A stretch of DNA of 10,033 nucleotides from JBEIFW01 sp044370695 (GTDB lineage: Bacteria; Actinomycetota; Acidimicrobiia; Acidimicrobiales; Ilumatobacteraceae). The stretch spans positions 1 to 10,033 of the forward strand of contig JBILVB010000134.1 of NCBI GenBank assembly GCA_044370695.1, written 5' to 3'. Shown one piece after another: positions 4,305 through 10,033 of this stretch. Positions within the stretch are counted from its first letter, which is position 1; every line of letters starts with the position of its first letter. The notes beneath the pieces were generated by a model, which ran no database searches, was not told the DNA's origin, and worked only from the letters and a program-made list of their open reading frames with translations. The position numbers and the translations under genes were made by a program.

Positions 4305-6764
4305 TCAGCCCGTGGTGTCGGCCGCGAAGTACCCGACCACGTCGACCACGACGTGAGTCGAGCCCGCCGAGTTGAAGATCGCCACGGCGCCGTCGGGACC
4401 GAGCTTGGCCACCACGTGGTTTGGGGTGGTCTGTCTGGGCCGGAAGTTCAGGTTCGATGCGAGCGGCCGCGAGGTTCCCGACGGCCATACGGTGAGATAG
4501 CCGCCGGCGGTCGGCTCGGTGACGGTGACGTTGAGGCTGACGCCTCGCACCCCGTTCGTCGGGACGCCCCCTCGGTCGAGCATCGGCAACCGCAGGGTTG
4601 CACCCGGGCCGATCGGTGCGGTGGTCCTCGTGTCGAGCACGCGCGCCGGGCTGAGCGCAACCGCCCGAACGGCGTCGGCGCGCTGCTCGCGCGGTCCGTA
4701 GAACCCGACGACGTCCGCCACGACGTGCGACCGGCCGGCCGAGTTGAAGATCGACACCGCCCCGTCGGCGCCGACCTTCGCAACCACGAGGTTGGGAACG
4801 GTCTCGCCGGCAACGAAGTTCAGGCTGGAGGCGAGCGGTCGCGGCGTTCCCGACGGCCACACGGTGAAAAAGCCCGGGGCGGTCGGTTCGGTGACGGTCA
4901 GGTTCAACACCACCGCAGCCACCCCGTCCCGAGGAACCCCACCGCGCCCGTTGACGGTGAGTTGCAAGGTCGCCTGCGGGCCGACCGGGCTGGCGGTGTC
5001 GCGGGTGTCGAGCAGCCGGCTCGGGCTGAGCGGCACGAGGCCGACGGCGACGTCGTCGGCGAAGTACCCGACCACGTCGGCCACGACGTGGGTGGCGCCG
5101 GCCGAGTTGAAGAACGACACCGCTCCCCCGGCACCGAGCTTCGCGACGACGTGGTTGGGGACGGTCTGGCCGGCGACGAAGTTGAGGCTGGACGCCGTCG
5201 GCCGGGCCTCCCCCGCCGGCCACACGGTGAGGTAGCCGGGCGCGGTCGGACCGGTCACGGTGACGTTGAGCGCGACGGCGGTGGCCCCGGTGGGCGGCAC
5301 GCTCCCCCGACCGGCGACGACCAACTCGAGCGTGCCCCCGGGGCCGATCGGCGCGACCGGCACGTCCCCGGTGCCGTCGCGGGTGTCGAGCCGGCGTTCG
5401 GGGCTGAGGGGCACGAAGCCGGCGGTACGGGGCCGCTCGACCGCGACCGGCTGGGCCGGCTCGGTCCGCTGGGTGGTGCGGGTGACGAGCAGCCCGGCGA
5501 GCGGCTCGTAGCGCCGGCCGAGCAGCGCGTCGGCGTCGGCGCCCAGTACCCCGGTGAGCACCGTCGCGTACAGGGAGCGGAAGTCGACCGTGTGGACGAG
5601 CTGGTTGCGCTGCAGTGCCGTGAGCGACGGGGGGCTGCCGTAGCGGCCCCCCCGGACCGAGGCGCCGAGCACGAAGGCACAGCTCGCCGTGCCGTGGTCG
5701 GTGCCCTGCGAGGTGTTCGCCCGCGGGGTCCGTCCGAACTCCGACACGGTCATCACCGTCACCCGCGCCGCGACGGCCGGGGTGAGGGTGGCGAAGAACG
5801 ATCGCAGCCCGGTGTCGAGCTGGCGCATGCGGGTGTCGTGCATCCCGGGCTGTCCGGCGTGGCTGTCGAAGTCGCCCATCGACAGCCCGAGCACCCGGAT
5901 CCCGAGCCCGGCGTTGAGCAGGCGGCCGGCGAGCACGAAATCGCGCTCGACCCGATCCGCCGGCAGGGGCGCACGGAACGACGGGGCGACGGTCCGGCCG
6001 ACGTCGAGCAGGTCGACGTCGATCCGAGCGAGCGCATCGGCCCACGCCCCCCGACCCGTCGGCGTGGCGGCGAGCGCCCGGACTGCGTCGTGGACCCGGG
6101 TACGCACCGGGCTGTCCTGCACGGCGAGGTCGCCGGCGCTCGCGGAGATCGCCGTCGCTCGCCGGTTGCGTCCGACGTAGGCCAGCGGGATCGTGCCGCC
6201 GATCACCATCGACCGGAACAGCCCGCCGTCGAGACCGTCGAGGTACCGGCCGAGCCACCCGCTGCCTGCCGTACCGCTGCCTCCCCACCCCTGCATCCAG
6301 ATGCCCATCGAGCTGAAGTGGCTGAAGTCGGGTGAGGGGTAGCCGAGGCCTTCGACGACGGCGAGGCGCCCGGCCGCCCATTCCTGGGCGAGGAACGCGA
6401 GGTTCGGGTGCAGCCCGACGGTGTCGTCGAGGCGCAGCACCCGGTCGGCGCCGACGGCGATCGAGCCGCGCAGGTCCCGGTACGGGCCGCTCGCGTAGGG
6501 CACGACGGTGTTGAGACCGTCGTTGCCGCCGTTCAGCGTGACGACCACGAGGATGCCGTCGGACGACGCCGCTGCGGCTTCGATCTCGGCGGCCGCGGCG
6601 AGCGACGCGCCGAGCGATCCGGGTAGGAGCGACGCCAGGGCCACGCCGCCGAGCCCGGCGCCGAGGCCCTGCAGCAGGCGGCGCCGGCCGATCGGCCCGA
6701 AGGTGTCGTCGACGACGGACAGGTGGCGCAGCGCGTCGTCGGTGTCGATGTCGGCGGGAAGCAT
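4305..6764 (-). CDS. Tat-exported DUF1501 protein with three C-terminal beta-rich repeats
   Basis: Encodes 819 aa, much longer than the roughly 400-500 aa of usual DUF1501 proteins because of its C-terminal extension. A twin-arginine signal is seen at 27-60 (GRRRLLQG, then a hydrophobic Gly/Ala/Leu run). The DUF1501 domain, related to the alkaline-phosphatase/sulfatase fold, spans about 70-430 and shows VVVTLNGGNDGLNTVVPY (73-90), GYPSPDFSHFSSMGIW (141-156), MGDFDSHAGQPGMHD (296-310) and SEFGRTPRANTSQGTDHG (341-358), which hold the likely metal ligands. A Pro/Arg linker leads into three repeats of about 120 aa (450-568, 576-689, 702-813). A GAGGAG ribosome site at 6771-6776 supports the ATG at 6764. 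The gene follows DUF1800 by 10 bases and is surely co-transcribed with it. Family function is unknown; envelope location is inferred from the signal and the partner. Confidence 0.9.
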   Translation of the reverse strand: MLPADIDTDDALRHLSVVDDTFGPIGRRRLLQGLGAGLGGVALASLLPGSLGASLAAAAEIEAAAASSDGILVVVTLNGGNDGLNTVVPYASGPYRDLRGSIAVGADRVLRLDDTVGLHPNLAFLAQEWAAGRLAVVEGLGYPSPDFSHFSSMGIWMQGWGGSGTAGSGWLGRYLDGLDGGLFRSMVIGGTIPLAYVGRNRRATAISASAGDLAVQDSPVRTRVHDAVRALAATPTGRGAWADALARIDVDLLDVGRTVAPSFRAPLPADRVERDFVLAGRLLNAGLGIRVLGLSMGDFDSHAGQPGMHDTRMRQLDTGLRSFFATLTPAVAARVTVMTVSEFGRTPRANTSQGTDHGTASCAFVLGASVRGGRYGSPPSLTALQRNQLVHTVDFRSLYATVLTGVLGADADALLGRRYEPLAGLLVTRTTQRTEPAQPVAVERPRTAGFVPLSPERRLDTRDGTGDVPVAPIGPGGTLELVVAGRGSVPPTGATAVALNVTVTGPTAPGYLTVWPAGEARPTASSLNFVAGQTVPNHVVAKLGAGGAVSFFNSAGATHVVADVVGYFADDVAVGLVPLSPSRLLDTRDTASPVGPQATLQLTVNGRGGVPRDGVAAVVLNLTVTEPTAPGFFTVWPSGTPRPLASSLNFVAGETVPNLVVAKVGADGAVSIFNSAGRSHVVADVVGFYGPREQRADAVRAVALSPARVLDTRTTAPIGPGATLRLPMLDRGGVPTNGVRGVSLNVTVTEPTAGGYLTVWPSGTSRPLASNLNFRPRQTTPNHVVAKLGPDGAVAIFNSAGSTHVVVDVVGYFAADTTG
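4326..5417 (-). repeat. Three tandem ~120-aa repeats in the DUF1501 protein
   Basis: Repeat 1 is 5061-5417, repeat 2 is 4698-5039 and repeat 3 is 4326-4661. Each reads LSPxRxLDTR, then GPxxTLxL, RGxVPxxG, LNxTVTxPTAxGxxTVWP, SxLNF or NLNF, TxPNxVVAKxG and FNSAGxxHVVxDVVGxx. The DNA is also alike: GAGTTGAAGA recurs on the plus strand at 4369, 4741 and 5104, giving spacings of 372 and 363 bases. The pattern of alternating hydrophobic residues suggests beta-strands. Such repeats occur on secreted proteins of high-GC Gram-positives (recollection, not checked). Copies have diverged enough that recent slippage is unlikely. Confidence 0.85.
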
Positions 6765-6774
6765 CGGGATCTCC

Positions 6775-8079
6775 TCAGGCGAGCTGGAACTCGGGGGTCA
6801 GGAACACGAGCACGGCCAGGTACTGGTCCTCGGCCCAGTCGTCCCACCGCGCCGCCCGGTTCTGCTCGAGCCAGCGCACCAGCGCCGCCCGGCTGGAAGT
6901 GGAGGGCTCGTCGATCCCGGCTTTGGCGAGCGCGCCGGCGACGATGGCTCCGGGTGCCACCGAGCGTCCACCCGGCACGAACGGCCGCCGCAGCTCGCGC
7001 TGACGCCACCCGACGTAGGAGGCGAAGCTCGTCTTCGCCGCCGCCGCCGTGGTCGTGATCCAGTAGGCGTTGGGTCGCCAGCCCGACACGTCGGGCGGGT
7101 TCAGCAGTTCCTGACCCATCCCGGCCAGGTACCACTCGGGGTGCGCGGTGGCGGCGTCGAAACCGGTCGCACGCATCGCAGCAACGGCGAACTCGACCGG
7201 CGTGCGCACCAGCCCGGCCCGAGCGACGTCGCCGAAGAACTCGCTGCGCAGCAACAGGGTCCGTAACGCCGGTCGGAGCTCCCACCCCGAGCCGAGCAAG
7301 GACTCGGCCACCGCCTCCACCGCCGCCGGGGCAGGAACCGGGCCGGCGAAGAAGTCCCACAGCTTGCCGGCGACGAACCGGGCGACGATCGGCCGGGTGC
7401 GGCTGTCGTCGAACAGGAAGTCGATGATCTGGGGGCCGTCCCAGTTCCGGGTGACGCCCATGAACGTCTTGGCGGAATTGTCGTGCCAGTCGGCGCGGAA
7501 CCGGTACCGGCGGGAGGTGCGGTCGATCGTGTGACCGGTCCAGGCCCGAGCCGCCGCAGCGACGTCGTCCTCGGTGTAGTTCCCGACCCCGAGCAGGAAC
7601 AGCTCGAGCAGCTCACGCGCGAAGTTGAGGTTCGGACCCCACCGGGTGCTCACGGCGTTGTCGAGGTACTCGAGCATCGCGGGTTCGATCGCCATCGCGT
7701 GCGCCAGCGTGCGCAGGTTCCCCAGCGCGAGCGACCGGTACCGGGCGATCTGGCGCTGCAGGTCCTCGATCGAGCACTTCTCCCGGCTGCTCGTGAAGTG
7801 CCCGTGCCAGAACAGGGTCATCTTCTCCTGCAGCGGCGCCGGGCTCGTCGCCATGCGGTCCATCCACTGCTGCACCAATGCCACGTACCGCTGCCAGTTT
7901 CCCTGGGCCGGGTCCGACAGCGCCGCCGGCGGCGCGTCGGCCGGCGCCGACGAGACGTCGAGCAGACGGTCGACGATCGCGGCCCGCTCGAACGGCACGA
8001 GCGCGCCGACCTCGGCCTCGGTGGCACCGAACCCGGCTCGGCGCATCAGGTGATGGACGTCTCGTGCACTCGTCGGCAT
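6775..8079 (-). CDS. DUF1800 family protein, partner of the DUF1501 gene
   Basis: Encodes 434 aa, at the short end for the family. DUF1800 hallmarks appear in order: HHLMRRAGFGATEAEV (9-24), KMTLFWHGHFTSS (86-98), NFARELLELFLLGVGNYTEDDVAAAARAWTGH (152-183), KTFMGV (204-209), ARFVAGKLWDFFAG (233-246), LRTLLLRSEFF (272-282) and NPPDVSGW (327-334). No signal peptide or membrane segment is seen at the N terminus, since the first family motif starts within ten residues, so an upstream missed signal is unlikely. DUF1800 and DUF1501 genes are widely found side by side in bacteria and have no established biochemical role. The stop lies 10 bases before the DUF1501 start. Upstream, 65 bases separate it from prmA, and only a weak GAGCGG precedes the ATG. 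Confidence 0.93.
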   Translation of the reverse strand: MPTSARDVHHLMRRAGFGATEAEVGALVPFERAAIVDRLLDVSSAPADAPPAALSDPAQGNWQRYVALVQQWMDRMATSPAPLQEKMTLFWHGHFTSSREKCSIEDLQRQIARYRSLALGNLRTLAHAMAIEPAMLEYLDNAVSTRWGPNLNFARELLELFLLGVGNYTEDDVAAAARAWTGHTIDRTSRRYRFRADWHDNSAKTFMGVTRNWDGPQIIDFLFDDSRTRPIVARFVAGKLWDFFAGPVPAPAAVEAVAESLLGSGWELRPALRTLLLRSEFFGDVARAGLVRTPVEFAVAAMRATGFDAATAHPEWYLAGMGQELLNPPDVSGWRPNAYWITTTAAAAKTSFASYVGWRQRELRRPFVPGGRSVAPGAIVAGALAKAGIDEPSTSSRAALVRWLEQNRAARWDDWAEDQYLAVLVFLTPEFQLA

Positions 8080-8144
8080 CGCCGCTCGACCCCCCGGTCC
8101 GTCGTGTCGACGAAAGCATCGGGGCGGTCGGTGCCGGCGTTGAG

Positions 8145-8984
8145 TCAGCGTGCGGGCAAGGGTTCTTCTCGCCGTGTGCGCAACGTGAGCGCGGTCCAGC
8201 CCTCGTGGTGGTCGACCTGGACGAGCACGAGCGGCTCCAGCGCCGAGGCGACGTGGGACCAGCGCCGGTCGAGCAACCCCGACACGACCAGCACCCCGCC
8301 GGGCGCGAGCACCGCGCGCAGCGGCTCGGCGAGGGTGACGAGCACCGGCGCCAACAGGTTGGCGACGATGAGGTCGTACCCGCCCTCAGGCCCGCTGCCA
8401 TCGAGCGTGCCGAGGCGCACGGCGAGCGCCACCGCGTTGGCCCGGGCGTTCTCGGCGGTCGCCTCGACGGCGGCCGGGTCGACGTCGCAGGCGTCCACCC
8501 GGGCGCCGAGCCGGGCGGCGAGTACGGCGAGCACGCCCGACCCGCAGCCCACGTCCAGCACCCGGTCGTCGGGCCGGACGAGCTCGACCAGACGGCGCGC
8601 GCACAGCGCGGTGGTGGCGTGGGCGCCGGAGCCGAACGCGCGGCCGGGATCGATGTCGATCACCATCTCGCCGGCCGCGGCGTCGTAGGGCACCCAGGGC
8701 GGGCGGATCACCACGGTCTCGGCGACCCGGCTCACCGTGGCGTGCTCTCGCCAGGCGTCGAGGCCGTCGTCGTGGTGCTCGATCGTTACCGCGACCCGAG
8801 CGGCCAAGGCGTCGTGGGCGTCAGCGAGTGCGGTCGCGTCGGCGAACGACGCGAGCAGCGATCCGTCGGCGCGCTCCCACACGGCGAGCGGATCGCACTG
8901 CCACAGTGCGTCGAGCGCAGCGTCGGCGTCGAGCCCCGGGCCCGGCGCCGGCTCGGGCCGCAGGACCAGGACGGGAACCTCCAC
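8145..8984 (-). CDS. prmA: Ribosomal protein L11 methyltransferase (PrmA)
   Basis: Encodes 279 aa, close to the usual PrmA length. PrmA uses S-adenosylmethionine to methylate ribosomal protein L11. An N-terminal L11-binding region (about 1-90) is followed by a short linker and the class I methyltransferase domain. Key motifs are DPGRAFGSGAHATT (112-125; the family reads DPGxAFGTGxHxTT), VLDVGCGSGVLAV (142-154), CDVDPAAVEATAENARAN (166-183) and DLIVANLLAPVL (204-215), with N209 in the catalytic-loop motif, then GGVLVVSGLL (229-238). I chose GTG at 8984 because it is the only plausible start after the preceding stop, just 2 bases away. With no clear ribosome site, it is probably translated by coupling to the upstream gene. 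Homologous lysine methyltransferases with other protein targets cannot be excluded. Confidence 0.9.
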   Translation of the reverse strand: MEVPVLVLRPEPAPGPGLDADAALDALWQCDPLAVWERADGSLLASFADATALADAHDALAARVAVTIEHHDDGLDAWREHATVSRVAETVVIRPPWVPYDAAAGEMVIDIDPGRAFGSGAHATTALCARRLVELVRPDDRVLDVGCGSGVLAVLAARLGARVDACDVDPAAVEATAENARANAVALAVRLGTLDGSGPEGGYDLIVANLLAPVLVTLAEPLRAVLAPGGVLVVSGLLDRRWSHVASALEPLVLVQVDHHEGWTALTLRTRREEPLPAR

Positions 8985-8986
8985 GC

Positions 8987-9505
8987 TCAGCCGATGCGGC
9001 GCAGCTCGCGCCGGTATCGGGCGGTCCGGGCCACGTAGTTGGCGGCCCCGTCGGCAGCCAGCGCCGGGTCGGCAGCCCCCTCGCGCACCTTGGCGGGCAC
9101 GCCGAGCGCCAGAGCGCCGGCCGGCACGATCAGGTCGTTGAGTACCACTGCGTTCGACGCGACCACGGCGCCCGGATGGACGACCACCCGGTGGAGCACC
9201 ACTGCGCCGACGCCGATGAGGACCCGGTCGCGGATCGTGCAACCCTCGAGGTGGACGAGGTGTCCGATGACGCAGTCGTCCCCGACGACGGTCGGCAGCT
9301 CCTCGGTGGTGTGGACCACGCAGCCGTCCTGGACCGACGTGCGGGCGCCGATCGTGATCGGGCTGTTGTCGCCTCGGAGCACGGCGCACGGCCACACCGA
9401 CGACTCGGCGCCGATGGTCACGGCACCGATGAGCACGGCGTCGGGGTGCACGAAGGCGCTCGGGTGGACGACCGGCTCGAGCTCGCCGAGGGCGTAGACA
9501 GGCAT
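8987..9505 (-). CDS. Gamma-carbonic-anhydrase-like left-handed beta-helix protein
   Basis: Encodes 172 aa built of hexapeptide repeats (from about residue 12 to 138), ending with a C-terminal helix, the normal layout of the gamma-carbonic-anhydrase/YrdA/PaaY group, which acts as a trimer. Motifs include RGDNSPITIGARTSVQDG (44-61), H65 in CVVHTTEE, and VVGDDCVIGHLVHLEGC (73-89). H65 and H82 match the first two metal ligands. The third ligand, usually H in GHxxxxH, is E87 here, with H85 two residues before it, so metal binding or catalysis may differ. Members of this group include true carbonic anhydrases and proteins without known activity. The ATG at 9505 has a GAGG ribosome site (9509-9512). 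The frame is open further upstream to 9799, but that part overlaps the divergent gene and lacks hexapeptide repeats. The gene is tightly linked to prmA downstream. Confidence 0.85.
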   Translation of the reverse strand: MPVYALGELEPVVHPSAFVHPDAVLIGAVTIGAESSVWPCAVLRGDNSPITIGARTSVQDGCVVHTTEELPTVVGDDCVIGHLVHLEGCTIRDRVLIGVGAVVLHRVVVHPGAVVASNAVVLNDLIVPAGALALGVPAKVREGAADPALAADGAANYVARTARYRRELRRIG

Positions 9506-9509
9506 GGTC

Positions 9510-9524
9510 CTCGACGGTATCGAG
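9510..9524. promoter_or_regulatory. Small inverted repeat overlapping the ribosome site of the anhydrase-like gene
   Basis: CTCGA (9510-9514) and TCGAG (9520-9524) are separated by five bases. On the minus-strand transcript the second arm of the resulting hairpin contains part of the GAGG ribosome site for the gene starting at 9505. It could lower translation initiation or be an operator. A 5-bp stem can easily occur by chance in such GC-rich DNA. Confidence 0.25.
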
Positions 9525-9579
9525 CCGGGGCGCGCCCTCGGCCATCCGGGACGTCTGGTCCGCCCGGCGTACCAGGGGT

Positions 9580-9593
9580 TAGCGTTGTCCCCT
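9580..9593 (+). promoter_or_regulatory. Putative leaderless -10 element of the divergent gene
   Basis: TAGCGT (9580-9585) fits a TANNNT -10 and lies 8 bases before the ATG at 9594, the same spacing as proposed for the lipoprotein gene. No Shine-Dalgarno sequence is present in front of this ATG and no good -35 is seen. An imperfect symmetry, AGGGG at 9574-9578 and CCCCT at 9589-9593, brackets the element. Tentative. Confidence 0.3.
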
Positions 9594-10033
9594 ATGTCCC
9601 GTAGGATCGACGTGGAGTTGACGAGCAAGCGCTCGGACGGCTCGTGGACCTGGCGAGCTGCCGGCGCACGAGAGCCCAAGGGCGTCGTCGACGGTTCGGT
9701 CCTCCCCGATGGCGCCAAAGTCGGCGAGGTGCTCAAGGTCGACGCGGACTTCTCCGTCGACGGGATCGTGATCCTGGCGGTCGTGCCGACGGGTCGCACG
9801 CGCCGGGAGCCCGAGCGGCTGCAACTCGTCGGCTCGGATCGCCCGTTCGAGCCGGTCGTGCAGACCCTCGTCCCGGGCGGGCGGGGCGACCGACCCCGAC
9901 GTGAGCGTGGGGACCGGCCCGACCGCGGGGACCGGCCCGACCGGCCTCGGGGCGACCGCCCGGCCGACGGTCGGGAGCGTCGGGACCGCGGCGGCCCGGG
10001 TGATCGTCCCGCGGGTGACCGGCCCCGCCGCGA
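9594..10033 (+). CDS. Basic protein with beta-rich N-terminal domain and RGDRP repeat tail (3' partial)
   Basis: The window holds the first 146 codons, and the frame is still open at the right edge. Residues 1-70 (MSRRIDVELTSKRSDGSWTW...GAKVGEVLKVDADFSVDGIVILAVVP) alternate charged and hydrophobic residues and look like a small beta-barrel, possibly OB/S1-like. I cannot name the family. After FEPVVQTLVPGG (about 87-98) comes a low-complexity tail of GDRP, RGDRPDR and RRDRGG units, strongly charged and probably disordered, as in RNA- or nucleic-acid-binding proteins. The ATG at 9594 is the first start in this frame after the divergent gene and fits a leaderless message. Translation of an RNA-related function from the tail composition alone is inference. 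The part outside the window may hold the defining domain. Confidence 0.7.
   Translation, partial: MSRRIDVELTSKRSDGSWTWRAAGAREPKGVVDGSVLPDGAKVGEVLKVDADFSVDGIVILAVVPTGRTRREPERLQLVGSDRPFEPVVQTLVPGGRGDRPRRERGDRPDRGDRPDRPRGDRPADGRERRDRGGPGDRPAGDRPRR
9881..10033 (+). repeat. Low-complexity coding repeat (Arg-Gly-Asp-Arg-Pro units)
   Basis: GGGGACCGGCCCGACCG occurs at 9909-9925 and again at 9927-9943, an 18-base period that keeps the reading frame. Degenerate GGCGACCG/GGTGACCG units continue to the right edge. The copies encode GDRPDR. The unit is in frame, and third positions vary between G and C, so it behaves as a coding repeat likely to expand or contract. Confidence 0.7.

Noticed and set aside
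4353..6335. A 660-codon open frame on the plus strand
   Set aside because: Antisense to DUF1501, with no domain, poor composition and no ribosome site. It is a GC-driven shadow frame.
2599..6381. A 1260-codon open frame on the minus strand
   Set aside because: Only its last part (2599-4173) is a gene, marked by a lipoprotein signal. The rest is an Arg/Pro/Gly-rich alternative frame of the DUF1501 gene, open merely because of high GC content.
8080..8144. Promoter for DUF1800 in the gap after prmA
   Set aside because: No -10/-35 pair or hairpin stands out in these 65 bases, so I see nothing that can be supported.
9506..9799. An N-terminal extension of the gamma-carbonic-anhydrase-like protein
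   Set aside because: It would run through the divergent gene at 9594 and shows no hexapeptide pattern. MPVYALGELEP at 9505 is the normal family beginning.
9881..10033. CRISPR-like or satellite repeat
   Set aside because: The short units lie in frame within an open reading frame and encode GDRP-type repeats, with no unique spacers.

Overview
The window looks like chromosomal DNA of a GC-rich, motile actinobacterium. Chemotaxis genes of the cheB-cheR-cheX-cheY type, leaderless-looking starts, a Tat-exported DUF1501 protein carrying repeats of the 'LDTR...NSAGxTHVVADVVGYF' type, and a DUF1800 partner would all fit an Acidimicrobiia (Ilumatobacter-like) genome. That placement is an inference from protein style, not a match. 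No insertion sequence, phage, CRISPR array, tRNA or rRNA is seen.

Layout. Positions 2-2399 (+ strand) are the distal end of a chemotaxis operon: the cheB 3' end, cheR, a CheX-type phosphatase, a stand-alone CheY, and a last gene that I read as a second, divergent CheX/CheC-like protein. The genes overlap or nearly touch, so they are probably co-transcribed and translationally coupled. Positions 2400-2598 are intergenic between convergent operons. They hold a strong 15-bp-stem hairpin and, 58 bases further on, an AT-rich 28-bp element with the two-arm, 6-bp-spacer architecture of a XerC/XerD dif site. Genes on both sides point toward it, as expected at a replication terminus.

Positions 2599-9505 (- strand) read right to left: a gamma-carbonic-anhydrase-like hexapeptide protein, prmA, DUF1800, a DUF1501 protein with three C-terminal beta-rich repeats, and a lipoprotein with a degenerate M23-like domain. 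The anhydrase-like gene and prmA are tightly linked, and so are DUF1800 and DUF1501. The lipoprotein is separated by 131 bases and appears to have its own leaderless promoter. DUF1501/DUF1800 pairs are widespread, exported and of unknown function. Here the DUF1501 member has a Tat-type signal, the DUF1800 member has no obvious signal, and the next gene is another cell-envelope protein.

Positions 9594-10033 (+ strand, divergent) hold the start of a basic protein with a beta-rich N-terminal domain and an Arg/Asp/Pro repeat tail that runs off the window.

Most worth following are the dif-like site, the two CheX-like proteins flanking CheY, and the envelope cluster. I do not see a clear-cut new defence or mobile system.
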